Below, piece by piece: positions 16,291-25,661 of a DNA stretch of 64,000 nucleotides. How positions within the stretch are numbered: the first letter of the stretch is position 1; the number at the start of each line of letters is the position of its first letter. Under the pieces are notes generated by a model. The model worked only from the letters and a program-made list of their open reading frames with translations. It did no database searches and was not told the origin of the DNA. This DNA comes from Bacteroidota bacterium (GTDB taxonomy: Bacteria; Bacteroidota; Bacteroidia; Bacteroidales; FEN-979): positions 27,822 to 91,821 of the forward strand of contig JAPLDH010000070.1 of NCBI GenBank assembly GCA_026391355.1, given 5' to 3'. A program made the translations under genes and the position numbers.

Positions 16291-19200
16291 GCAGATTTAC
16301 AAAGATCTCTGTCACCTTCTTCTTTCTCCTGACACTATTCCTGTCCACAAGCCAGGCCAGTGTTGCTCAGAAAATAACACATTTTTCAGGCGATTCAACA
16401 AAATTCATCGGGGAGTTGAACATTTACTTCTCGAACCTTGTCGGAAATGAACAGAAAATGACTGCAAAGCTGATGGAAGGTTTTATCCAGAAATGGAATT
16501 CGGAACAATATACATCTTCGAAGAAAAAAATAATCTATCAATTATGCAATCAAATGTTGAAGAAACGTATCAGGACTTACCCCGATTTCTTCAATTATAT
16601 AGATGCCCTGAATATTTTCGTCGACTCCCATCAACCGGATAAAACTTTTTATGACTGGTCTGACATCCTGAAGAAGCTGATAAACAATAAAAATATTCAC
16701 CAGTACACGACATTTCTTGAAATGACGATTGATCTTTTTGATGGCGGATATACATCAAAATCCAGTTCGACCCGGTGGAAAATCCGGAATCCGGTATTCA
16801 GGTTTATTAACGATTCCATTCCCAGGATTGATTTTTATGTCTCCGATGTTGTTTGCTATACCAATAGTGACAGTATGGTCATTTTCCATACCAAGGGTGT
16901 TTATTATCCCTTAACCTACCTTTGGATGGGTGAAGGAGGCCGGGTCGATTGGAGAAAAGCAGGACTCGAACCTGAAAAAGTTTATGCCGACCTTGGGCAT
17001 TATCAGGTTCAAATGAAATACTCAAGGATCATGGCCGATTCGGTTGATTTTTATAATACTGCATTTTTCAAAGTTCCGTTAAAAGGCAGGTACACCGATA
17101 AAGTTCTTACTGATGTCGCAGAGGAAAAAGCGACCTACCCCAGGTTTGCATCGTATGATAACCTGATCGGAATTCACGATTTATTTGCCAACATTGATTA
17201 CCTGGGCGGGTTTGCAATGGAAGGCGCCAAAGTGATCGGTAACGGGAACCAGGCAAGGGATGCCCAATTGGCCTTTAAAAAGAATGAACAGGATTTTGTT
17301 AAGATCCGTTCCAAATCCTTTGTCATCCATAAAGACCGGATCAATTCAGGAATGGCTTCCATCACCATCTACCATGAAAATGACTCCATTTATCATCCCG
17401 GGCTTCAGATGAAATATATGGATGAGAAGAAAGAGTTGACACTGACGCGTGATGAGCGGGTTGCCACCATTAGCCCCTGGTTCGACTCCTTTCACAATAT
17501 TGAGATCTATTGCGAAGAGCTCTCCTGGAAAATGAATGAGCCCAAGATCGATTTTGAAATGATGAAAGGGCCAAACATGGAAGGAAGGGCTGTTTTTGAA
17601 TCCAGCAATTATTTCTCCCAGCAACGCTACGAAAGACTGCAGGGGCTCGATGAGTTTAATCCGTGTTATATCATAAAGCGGTTCCTGGAGCAGAAAAAAA
17701 GCCGGACGTTTACACTTGACGAATTGTCCCAATACATGAAGAAACCGCCAAACCAGGTTGAGTCGATCATCCTGATGCTGGGGACCAAGGGTTTTCTCAT
17801 TTATGATTTTGATGATAAAGTGGCCAGGGTGAATGAGAAACTTTTCGACTATGTGAAAGCCATGAACGCCCTGATTGATTATGATGTACTCAATTTCAAT
17901 TCGAACGTAAGCGGGAAAAGTAATGCCATTCTGAATCTTGAAAATTTTGACCTGAAAATCCAGGGAGTGTCAAAGGTATTCCTCAGCGACTCTCAGCAAG
18001 TCTATATTTACCCGGTGCGACAGGAAGTGATCCTGAAAAAGGACAGGGATTTCCTTTTTTCCGGAAAGGTTGAAGCGGGGATGTTTGATTTTTTTGCCAA
18101 AGAATGTTCATTTGAATATGGAAAATTCAAGCTCAACCTGCCCACCATCGATTCGATGAGTTTTTATGTGCGAAGCCGGACCAAGGATCCCAAAACGCAA
18201 CAATACCAGATGGTGAGGGTAAAAACCGTGATCAGCGGGCTGAGTGGTGATCTTCTGATCGATGACCCCAGGAATAAATCGGGTTTAAAACAGCTCAGGC
18301 AATATCCCATTTTCAATAGTAAAAACGAAGCTTCCGTTCACTGGGAGAAAAAATCGATTCAGAACGGGGTATATAAAAAGGACAAATTTTTCTATAAAGT
18401 TACCCCGTTCACACTTAAAAATATCGGTAGATTGCCTACTGACAGCCTGCAATTCAAAGGTTATCTCAGCACAGCAGGGATCTTTCCCGATATGCAGCAA
18501 CCGCTTGTCCTGCGGCCCGACTACTCAATGGGGATTGAGAAGGTGACCGGCGAGGGTGGAATCCCTTTATATGGAGGGAAAGGAACGTTTATTTCGAGGA
18601 TTGACCTCAGCAATGCAGGTTTGAGAGGGAACGGAAAAATAGTTTACCTGAATTCGACATCCGCTTCCGATGACTTTGTTTTCTATCCTGATTCGATGAA
18701 AACCCTCGCGAAAAGTTTTATCCAGAAAGATCTGGCCGGGGTAACCGAGTTTCCATCAGTCAGGGGGGATTCGGTGCGTGAAACCTGGATCCCATACAAG
18801 GATTCACTCGTTGTTCAGACAACCCGCAAAGACCTGGCAATGTACGGCGACCAGTCGGCATTCGCAGGTCATCTTGCAGTAACACCAGCCGGACTTACAG
18901 GACAGGGAACCATCAAGATCAAGGATGCCGAAATGGATTCAAAGTTTTTCCAGTTCAAACAGAAGACCTTCGATGCCAACATTGCCAATTTCCGTATCAA
19001 AGCGTATAATCTGTCTGATCTTTCAATATCCACGAAAAACTATCAGACCCATTTTGATTTCGAAAAACGCAAAAGTGAATTTAAATCCAATGTCGGTATC
19101 TCAAAAGTCGAATTTCCGTTTAACAAGTATATCTGTTCGATGGACCGGTTTGACTGGCTGATCGACAATGATGAGATATCATTATACAACGAACGTAGCG

Positions 19201-20789
19201 CGAAAGTAGTCAGGGCAGATACCATGAGCCTCTCGCGGCTGATTGATTATGACATGGGAGGCACCGAATTCATTTCCGTTCATCCTGCCCAGGATTCCCT
19301 GCGCTTTTTCGTTCTTTCTGCCCGCTACAATTTAAAAACCAACATCATCAACTGTCAGGATGTGAAGGTTATCCGGGTTGCTGATGCCGCTATTTTCCCT
19401 GATTCCGGAAAAATCCGCATTCTGCCGGATGCCAGAATTGAACCTTTGCATAAATCAGGGATCATTGCAAACACTTCTCAAAAGTTCCATCAATTTTATA
19501 ATTCAGATATCTCCATCTGGTCGAGAAAGAAATATGGCGCCGACGGATTTTATGATTATACAGATCGCGATGGTAAAAAGGAATCCCTGAAATTCACAAA
19601 AATTGCAGTTGATACCACTGGTCATACATATGCATCAGGGGTGATCTCCGATTCGGCGAACTTCCGGCTCTCTCCTGAATTTGCCTTCCAGGGGGATGTG
19701 AGGTTAAAAGCCGACCGCAGGGAACTGGAGTTTGAAGGAGGGTTCAAAACTATTACCGATTGCCTCAAACCGCTTGAATCGGGGGTTCAGTTCAAAGCTG
19801 TTATCAACCCGGTGAATGTCCAGATCCCTGTACCTGATCTTGTTCAGAATATTCACCATGAGAAATTGGCATTGGGAATGCTCTATTCCAACAGGGATAG
19901 CAGGATTTACCCATCCTTCTTCCTGAAAAAAGAAAGCTTCAGCGACAGTGTGATGATCGCATCTTCAGGATTGGTGGGTTATTCCACTGCCACCAATGAA
20001 TTCCGGATCACCACCCAGGAAAAGATGAAGAATCCCAATGTTAAGGATAACTTATTATCCCTGAACACATCCAAATGCCAGATTCATGGGGAAGGCAAAA
20101 TAAATACAGGGATGAATTCCGGCCCACTTCAGATGGAATCGTTCGGTATCCTTGACTATTTTATCATCCCCGACTCCACAACCCTGAATATTTCCATCGC
20201 CCTCAACTTTCCATTTTCTGAACCGGCCCTTGAGCGGTTCTATTCACAACTGAATTCCATTAACCTGAAAGGGATCACAATCTATAATACCCCTTACCTG
20301 AGCGCTATGAGGAATTTTCTTGAGAAAAAGGAATTTGATAAATTAAGATCGGAAATGGAAATGACCGGGAAATTCAAAAAATTCCCGGAAGCATTGATCC
20401 GTACCCTGTTCCTTGCAGAGGTTCACCTGAAATGGGATTCGGTAAACAAATCATGGGTTTCATTTGGACCGATAGGGATCGGGAATGTGATGAAGAACCA
20501 GGTTTACAGGTATGTAACGGGAAAAATTGAATTCGCAAAAAAACGAAATGGCGATGATTTTACACTTTATCTTGAACTAACAAAGGATGACTGGTATTTT
20601 TTCAATTACCGGAACAACATTTTGCAGGCAATGAGTTCCAATCTTGGCTTTAACGACCTCATCATCAATGCCGAAAAATCAAAATCCGAACAGAGCCGTA
20701 TTAACAGCATTGCAAGAGGCTACCGGTATGTGATCTCAACCGACAGAAAAAAGCGGGACTTTCTGAAAAAGTTTGAAACGGAGGAATAA
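16287..20789 (+). CDS. Very large exported protein of unknown function, coupled to prmA
   Basis: A 1500-residue protein with a signal peptide (MSRFTKISVTFFFLLTLFLSTSQASVAQ). I recognise no named domain. Residues about 30-150 are helical and charged. From about 170 on the protein is beta-rich, with recurring patterns such as KGYLSTAGIFPDM, GGKGTFISRIDLSNAGLRG and FAGHLAVTPAGLTGQGTIKI that resemble stacked beta-sandwich or beta-taco (LptA/AsmA-like) layers. A helical tail (about 1370-1500) ends in basic residues. The ATG overlaps the prmA stop by 4 nt, so translation is probably coupled. A periplasmic or outer-membrane location is predicted. Function is unknown. Confidence 0.8.
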   Translation: MSRFTKISVTFFFLLTLFLSTSQASVAQKITHFSGDSTKFIGELNIYFSNLVGNEQKMTAKLMEGFIQKWNSEQYTSSKKKIIYQLCNQMLKKRIRTYPDFFNYIDALNIFVDSHQPDKTFYDWSDILKKLINNKNIHQYTTFLEMTIDLFDGGYTSKSSSTRWKIRNPVFRFINDSIPRIDFYVSDVVCYTNSDSMVIFHTKGVYYPLTYLWMGEGGRVDWRKAGLEPEKVYADLGHYQVQMKYSRIMADSVDFYNTAFFKVPLKGRYTDKVLTDVAEEKATYPRFASYDNLIGIHDLFANIDYLGGFAMEGAKVIGNGNQARDAQLAFKKNEQDFVKIRSKSFVIHKDRINSGMASITIYHENDSIYHPGLQMKYMDEKKELTLTRDERVATISPWFDSFHNIEIYCEELSWKMNEPKIDFEMMKGPNMEGRAVFESSNYFSQQRYERLQGLDEFNPCYIIKRFLEQKKSRTFTLDELSQYMKKPPNQVESIILMLGTKGFLIYDFDDKVARVNEKLFDYVKAMNALIDYDVLNFNSNVSGKSNAILNLENFDLKIQGVSKVFLSDSQQVYIYPVRQEVILKKDRDFLFSGKVEAGMFDFFAKECSFEYGKFKLNLPTIDSMSFYVRSRTKDPKTQQYQMVRVKTVISGLSGDLLIDDPRNKSGLKQLRQYPIFNSKNEASVHWEKKSIQNGVYKKDKFFYKVTPFTLKNIGRLPTDSLQFKGYLSTAGIFPDMQQPLVLRPDYSMGIEKVTGEGGIPLYGGKGTFISRIDLSNAGLRGNGKIVYLNSTSASDDFVFYPDSMKTLAKSFIQKDLAGVTEFPSVRGDSVRETWIPYKDSLVVQTTRKDLAMYGDQSAFAGHLAVTPAGLTGQGTIKIKDAEMDSKFFQFKQKTFDANIANFRIKAYNLSDLSISTKNYQTHFDFEKRKSEFKSNVGISKVEFPFNKYICSMDRFDWLIDNDEISLYNERSAKVVRADTMSLSRLIDYDMGGTEFISVHPAQDSLRFFVLSARYNLKTNIINCQDVKVIRVADAAIFPDSGKIRILPDARIEPLHKSGIIANTSQKFHQFYNSDISIWSRKKYGADGFYDYTDRDGKKESLKFTKIAVDTTGHTYASGVISDSANFRLSPEFAFQGDVRLKADRRELEFEGGFKTITDCLKPLESGVQFKAVINPVNVQIPVPDLVQNIHHEKLALGMLYSNRDSRIYPSFFLKKESFSDSVMIASSGLVGYSTATNEFRITTQEKMKNPNVKDNLLSLNTSKCQIHGEGKINTGMNSGPLQMESFGILDYFIIPDSTTLNISIALNFPFSEPALERFYSQLNSINLKGITIYNTPYLSAMRNFLEKKEFDKLRSEMEMTGKFKKFPEALIRTLFLAEVHLKWDSVNKSWVSFGPIGIGNVMKNQVYRYVTGKIEFAKKRNGDDFTLYLELTKDDWYFFNYRNNILQAMSSNLGFNDLIINAEKSKSEQSRINSIARGYRYVISTDRKKRDFLKKFETEE

Positions 20790-20799
20790 GGGAATTAAA

Positions 20800-20866
20800 A
20801 GTTGTAAGTTGTAAGTCGTAAGTTATAAGTCGTAAGTCGTAAGTTATGAGTCGTAAGTCGTAAATA
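20800..20866. repeat. TAAGTCG heptad array
   Basis: About nine heptads (TAAGTTG, TAAGTCG, TAAGTTA, TGAGTCG) lie 11 bp after the stop of the 1500-residue protein, in the same orientation as the left arm at 14215-14263. No inverted partner and no four-helix-bundle gene are present. Confidence 0.9.
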
Positions 20867-20875
20867 TAATCGGGT

Positions 20876-23173
20876 GTGAAAAGAACTTTACCAGTCGTTT
20901 TCCTTTTTACTTATTTACTTCTGTCCTTTTGCCAGGTTGTTATTGCCCAAAAGGTCGCCCTTGTGCTGAGCGGAGGCGGATCGCGCGGAGCAGCTCACAT
21001 CGGGGTGATCAGAGCGCTTGAGGAGAACCACATCCCCATCGATTGCATAGCCGGAACATCCATTGGTGCGATCATCGGCGGGTTGTATGCCATCGGGTAC
21101 TCACCCGATGAGATGGAGGCATTCCTTTCGTCAAAAGAGTTCAACCGGATCATCACGGGTAACTTCAGTGAAAAATACTCCTATTTTTACAGGAAAGAAG
21201 AGCCGAATGCCTCGTGGATCAACTTTGATTTCAACCTGAAAAAAAAGCTTACCTCCCAGCTTCCAACCAACCTGATCTCTCCTTATGAAATGGACTTCAA
21301 ACTGCTGGAAATGCTGGCTCCTGCTTCTGCAGCCTCCGGCTATAATTTCGACCGGCTCATGGTCCCGTTTCGTTGTGTGGTTGCCGACGTGGATTCCTCA
21401 AAACCGGTAACGCTCAGAAATGGCGACCTGGGAAGCGCTGTCCGCGGATCCATGAGCATACCCTTTATTTTTAAACCGGTCATGGTAAACGGACGACTTT
21501 TTTTTGATGGTGGAATGTATGATAACTTTCCGGTGGATGTTGCCATGAAAGAATTTCACCCCGATATTATAATCGGCAGCAGGGTTGCCGAACGTTATCA
21601 CAAACCCGACCGGGAAGATATTCTGTCCCAGATTCAATCGATGCTGATGGAAAGGCAAAACGATACGATCAGTTATCCCCATTCAGTTTTAATTACCCCT
21701 GCCATTCCGGATATTAATATTATCTCATTTTCACGGATCAAAGAACTGGCCGATAGTGGCTACCATGCAGCACTGAAAAAGATCGGTGAGATTCGGAAGA
21801 TGGTTCACAAATCGGAAAATTCCGAACTCCTCGTAAAGAAAAGGGAAGAATTCAAAAAGAAACAACCCCCGGTGGTATTTGATTCTATTTATATCACCGG
21901 GTTGAATCCTACCCAGAGCAAATACCTCCGACGTACGCTTAAACACGGTCATAATCATGTTCAAATCGATGACCTGCAAAAGGAATATTTCCATTTCATT
22001 GACGAAGGTTTTATTAAAGGAATTTTCCCTGTCGCACACCTCAATCGAAAAACAGGGTTTTATGACCTTTATCTTGATGTTCAGAAATCTGACAACTTCA
22101 ATATACAGTTCGGTGGCAATATCTCCCTGGGCGCCAGTAATGAAGGGTTCTTACAGATTCAATACCGTTACCTCTGGACCAAAGCCCTGCATTTTACAGT
22201 GAACGGTTACTTTGGCAAATTTTATAATTCGGCTAAGGTCGGAACAAGGATTGATTTTAACTCCATAGTCCCGTGGTTCATTGACGCAACCTATACATTG
22301 AACCATTTTAACTATTTCAGAAATACAACCTATTTTTTTGACGACAAGATTCCCTCATACCTGATGCAAAGTGAGTATTTCGGCAAAATTTCCTCCGGCT
22401 TCCCGCTTATTAATCATGGAAAGTTTACTATTGGCATTACGGGAGGCTTTACCAACAGTAAATATTACCAGTTCAATATTTTCTCACGACTTGATACATC
22501 CGATCAAACAAGTTTTAATTTCCTTTCCCCGGGTATCACTTTTGAACTCAACAGCCTGAACCGTAAGCAATACGCGAATGCGGGCGCTAAATTATTGCTC
22601 TCTTTTTCCTATACTAACGGAGAAGAAAAGTTTCTCCCCGGATCTACGACACTCAATAAGCATGAAATTAACCAGGATGACCAATGGGTTCAGTTAAGGA
22701 TATTATGGGACAATTACTTTAAATCGCTCGGCCCATTTAAATTCGGTTTTTACGCTGAAGGCTTCTTATCAAACCAACCCCTGTTTTTAAATTATATATC
22801 GAGTATCTTATATGCACCCGAATTTAACCCCGTTCCGGAAATGCGCACCCTGTGCCTGCCTTCCTTCAGAGCGAATAATTACGCTTCAGCAGGATTAAAA
22901 ATGGTTCTCAGAATTTATAAAAAAATTGAATTCCGGTTGGAAGGATATCTTTTTCAACCCTACAAAGCCATCCTCGAAAATCCTGCGGACAGGACGGCAT
23001 ACTATGGGAAACCTTTGGAGAATCGTTCTTTCCTTGGCTCAACAGCCATCGTTTACAATACATTTTTAGGGCCGGTCAGCATTGGGGTAAACTACTATGA
23101 AAAATCGGTTGATCCTTTTTCCCTGTACCTGAATTTTGGATATATCCTATTTAATAAAAGGGCGCTGGAGTAA
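20876..23173 (+). CDS. Patatin-like phospholipase fused to POTRA and Omp85-type barrel (type Vd-like)
   Basis: A 765-residue protein starting at GTG (20876), directly followed by a signal peptide ending VVIAQ. The patatin domain (about 28-290) has the oxyanion loop SGGGSRGAAHIG, the nucleophile elbow GTSIG and the catalytic DGG in FFDGGMYDNFPV. A POTRA-like segment (about 320-400) follows, with FDSIYITGLNPTQSKYLRRTL. The rest (about 405-765) is a beta-barrel ending YLNFGYILFNKRALE. This is the arrangement of PlpD-type (type Vd) autotransported lipases. A lipolytic enzyme displayed at or released from the cell surface is inferred. Confidence 0.9.
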   Translation: MKRTLPVVFLFTYLLLSFCQVVIAQKVALVLSGGGSRGAAHIGVIRALEENHIPIDCIAGTSIGAIIGGLYAIGYSPDEMEAFLSSKEFNRIITGNFSEKYSYFYRKEEPNASWINFDFNLKKKLTSQLPTNLISPYEMDFKLLEMLAPASAASGYNFDRLMVPFRCVVADVDSSKPVTLRNGDLGSAVRGSMSIPFIFKPVMVNGRLFFDGGMYDNFPVDVAMKEFHPDIIIGSRVAERYHKPDREDILSQIQSMLMERQNDTISYPHSVLITPAIPDINIISFSRIKELADSGYHAALKKIGEIRKMVHKSENSELLVKKREEFKKKQPPVVFDSIYITGLNPTQSKYLRRTLKHGHNHVQIDDLQKEYFHFIDEGFIKGIFPVAHLNRKTGFYDLYLDVQKSDNFNIQFGGNISLGASNEGFLQIQYRYLWTKALHFTVNGYFGKFYNSAKVGTRIDFNSIVPWFIDATYTLNHFNYFRNTTYFFDDKIPSYLMQSEYFGKISSGFPLINHGKFTIGITGGFTNSKYYQFNIFSRLDTSDQTSFNFLSPGITFELNSLNRKQYANAGAKLLLSFSYTNGEEKFLPGSTTLNKHEINQDDQWVQLRILWDNYFKSLGPFKFGFYAEGFLSNQPLFLNYISSILYAPEFNPVPEMRTLCLPSFRANNYASAGLKMVLRIYKKIEFRLEGYLFQPYKAILENPADRTAYYGKPLENRSFLGSTAIVYNTFLGPVSIGVNYYEKSVDPFSLYLNFGYILFNKRALE

Positions 23174-23255
23174 GGGCAAATTCAAAAATCAAAATGCAAA
23201 TTGTAAAATAATTTTAGATTTTGGATTTTACCATTTTGGATTTGAATAGCCTGAT

Positions 23256-24380
23256 TTAGTGTTGGACAATTACCTTTTGCGAAATCTCTCCTTGTTCTGT
23301 CCTTATTGTTAAATAATAAATTCCATCCGCCAGACCTTCACAATTGAAAGAGAATTCATCACTTCCAGCTTTATCGGCTTCAAACATCTTTCTCCCGGCC
23401 AAATCGCTTAATTGAAACCCTTGAATAGGATCAGAACTCTTTAGGGTTAGTGTTTTGTCAACAGGATTTGGGAAGAGGGTTATCTCTCTGCTTCTGTATT
23501 GCCGATCAACTCCTTCAAACATAAGATATATGGTATCAGATGGTTGTGATTCGCATAAAAAACCGTTCCATTCCGTAGAATTATAAATTGCCGTTACATA
23601 ATAATCAAAGCAGTATCCTAATGATACATGATCATCAAAGGTTGTATCTACAACATAAGTGTTGTTTAACTTTTGAAATGTTGTATCCATGCAAACTTTC
23701 CGGTAAACATTATAACCGATGGGAATCATTGTCTGACCAGTCGTATCCAGGGAACATGGAGGCGGTTGCCAGCTTAAGTGGCGGTATGATCCCATGTTCA
23801 TCCCAGTAATGGAGATGGGCGGATTACAGGTGAAATAAGCATGGATATTATCCAGGTACCATCCGTTTATCTGCGAAGAATTTGGTCCGTGCGGAACGAA
23901 TCCCAACTGGAAGCACCAACTGGAACTCTGCCAGACATCATCGGGCAACTGGTATTTGAAATGTGTCCAGCCAAAGGAATGATAATTATAGATATCTTCC
24001 AGCATTAAATATGGATCATGACCGGAACCTCCATTATGCTTTACAGCTATTCCAAAACCTTCGGTTGAGCTGTTTTGAGCATTATCAAGCATAAGGTCAA
24101 ATTCCAGCCAGTACTTTGCACAATTCCGGAATTCGCTGCTGATCCATATTGACTTCAATGTATCGTGGTAATCGGTCAATGCAGGTTGACCGCGGAACAT
24201 TGCTGCAGGCAATGGATTTCCGATACCCACATTGATTTGCCAGTTTCCTTGGGCAGGGCTGAACGTCCAATCCTGATAGGTAAACAATCCCATGTCCCAA
24301 TTCTCAAAGAATGGAATCATTTGTCCTCTCCCAGTTACCGAAAAGAGGGTGAATATAAGGGGTAAAACTATTTTTTTCAT
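23256..24380 (-). CDS. T9SS-secreted protein with C-terminal sorting domain
   Basis: A 374-residue protein starting at ATG 24380 (a GTG six bases earlier is possible). The signal peptide is MKKIVLPLIFTLFSVTGRGQ. The N-terminal half (about 20-190) looks like a jelly-roll or MAM-like sandwich (YWLEFDLMLDNAQN, WYLDNIHAYF), followed by a fibronectin III-like part. The last about 80 residues carry the type A sorting signature: ITLFPNPVDKTLTL, FQLSDLAGRKMFEA, LADGIYYLTIRT and KVIVQH. Secretion through T9SS and surface attachment are predicted. The ligand or enzyme activity is unknown. Confidence 0.88.
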   Translation of the reverse strand: MKKIVLPLIFTLFSVTGRGQMIPFFENWDMGLFTYQDWTFSPAQGNWQINVGIGNPLPAAMFRGQPALTDYHDTLKSIWISSEFRNCAKYWLEFDLMLDNAQNSSTEGFGIAVKHNGGSGHDPYLMLEDIYNYHSFGWTHFKYQLPDDVWQSSSWCFQLGFVPHGPNSSQINGWYLDNIHAYFTCNPPISITGMNMGSYRHLSWQPPPCSLDTTGQTMIPIGYNVYRKVCMDTTFQKLNNTYVVDTTFDDHVSLGYCFDYYVTAIYNSTEWNGFLCESQPSDTIYLMFEGVDRQYRSREITLFPNPVDKTLTLKSSDPIQGFQLSDLAGRKMFEADKAGSDEFSFNCEGLADGIYYLTIRTEQGEISQKVIVQH

Positions 24381-24424
24381 GACCACTGTTTTTTGAAATT
24401 ACGAATATGCGAATGATGAATATG

Positions 24425-24459
24425 GGAATGACGAACACAATTCCCGAATTCGTCATTCC
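24425..24459. repeat. 11-bp inverted repeat between two T9SS genes
   Basis: GGAATGACGAA (24425-24435) is exactly inverted at 24449-24459 with a 13-nt loop, in a gap rich in GAATATG/GAATGA words. It follows the stop of the upstream minus-strand gene. It lacks a U-run, so a terminator role is only possible. Confidence 0.5.
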
Positions 24460-24462
24460 TGG

Positions 24463-25401
24463 TCATTCCCTGATTAATCTTCCCGTGCTGATCTGCTGCG
24501 TTTTGAGGTTCATCACCTTATATAAATACATTCCCGCAAACAGTGGCTGTGTATTTACTTTGGCATGATCGGAGGTAGTATTCAATGTGGAAATTTTCGT
24601 TCCTTTCGAATCAAAGAGTTCAATCCTGATCATATCTTTTGATGGATTCATGAAACGGATGGTCATTTCAGCGTTTACCGGGTTTGGCGAAACAGATGTG
24701 ATCAGATCACCGGCTGTATGCGGAGTGATTCCCTCCCACCAATCATAAAAGAAGAGGTTATCGATCATCCATCCTTCTTTATTGGTTTGGATTGCATCGC
24801 TGATAAAGCTGAACCTGTATATGATTGTATCAGCAGAGGGAAACTGGTAATAAAAATTATACAGATCACTCCTGAAATAATAATACCATCCGCTGGTCCT
24901 GCCTGTAAATGGGTAAACTGAGTCTCCGTTGTTACAGAGTTGTCCGCCAAGTGAACCGTTGACATACCAGCTAAATCCATGTACATTAGCGTCCTTCACT
25001 ATGTCAATCCAAGTTTGGCCGTGGTCAGGAGAAACCTCTATTTTACCATAATCCAGGAGACTGTCGGAATCGAATTCATAATAAAACTCAACCACAGGCC
25101 AGAACCCATATCCAAGTGTTGGCGAAAAAAATGTTACAACAGAAGTATTGGAAGGTTTATAATACCCTACTGTATCTGTAATGAGAACATTGGGAAGTGA
25201 TGCCGCCTGGTTGAAAAAGGTCTTTTGCGGTTGTCCGGTCTGCCAGTCGTTGTTGTGGTTAAAAGGATCAATGATGAGATTGTAATAATGCGTGGAATCA
25301 TCAAACGTGAAGAAATCCATGTACATTTTGGTTTCTTTTTGCGACCTTGCCGTAAAACTGAGAATGGCCAGAAAGAGAAGAAAAAGGGTACATTTTTTCA
25401 T
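24463..25401 (-). CDS. T9SS-secreted protein with C-terminal sorting domain
   Basis: A 312-residue protein with signal peptide MKKCTLFLLFLAILSFTARSQ. Its body (about 25-215) is a beta-sandwich of immune-inhibitor/MAM type (VEFYYEFDSDSLLDYGKIEVS, GWMIDNLFFYDWWEG). The C-terminus has the sorting signature ITSVSPNPVNAEMTIRF, IRIELFDSKGTKI, LFAGMYLYKVMN and STGRLIRE. Its domain plan resembles that of the next gene downstream (23256-24380), so the two may be distant paralogues in one transcript. Confidence 0.88.
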   Translation of the reverse strand: MKKCTLFLLFLAILSFTARSQKETKMYMDFFTFDDSTHYYNLIIDPFNHNNDWQTGQPQKTFFNQAASLPNVLITDTVGYYKPSNTSVVTFFSPTLGYGFWPVVEFYYEFDSDSLLDYGKIEVSPDHGQTWIDIVKDANVHGFSWYVNGSLGGQLCNNGDSVYPFTGRTSGWYYYFRSDLYNFYYQFPSADTIIYRFSFISDAIQTNKEGWMIDNLFFYDWWEGITPHTAGDLITSVSPNPVNAEMTIRFMNPSKDMIRIELFDSKGTKISTLNTTSDHAKVNTQPLFAGMYLYKVMNLKTQQISTGRLIRE

Positions 25402-25552
25402 AATCAGAGGTTTTATATAATGATAAAATTAATACATTAATCGGGAATAGTCAAGAAAATGACAAAAATATTTATGATTGTAAATAAATCTGTTTTCCTG
25501 TTCTGCATTAAAACTGCATTAAAAGATATAGTCTCTATTCGAGCAGAAATTT

Positions 25553-25581
25553 TTTGGAATCCGAAAATATTCGTACTTTTG
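25553..25581 (+). promoter_or_regulatory. Promoter for the DUF349 gene
   Basis: TTTG (25553-25556), a 17-bp gap and TACTTTTG (25574-25581) match the Bacteroidota sigma consensus TTTG / TAnnTTTG. The ATG lies 80 bp downstream. The rest of the 260-bp gap (25402-25661) shows nothing else that I can name. Confidence 0.6.
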
Positions 25582-25661
25582 TTGGAAGATTGAACAATTT
25601 TACCGGCTCTGGTCGGATTCTATTTTGATAATTCGTATGTATAAACAGTTGATAAATATTA

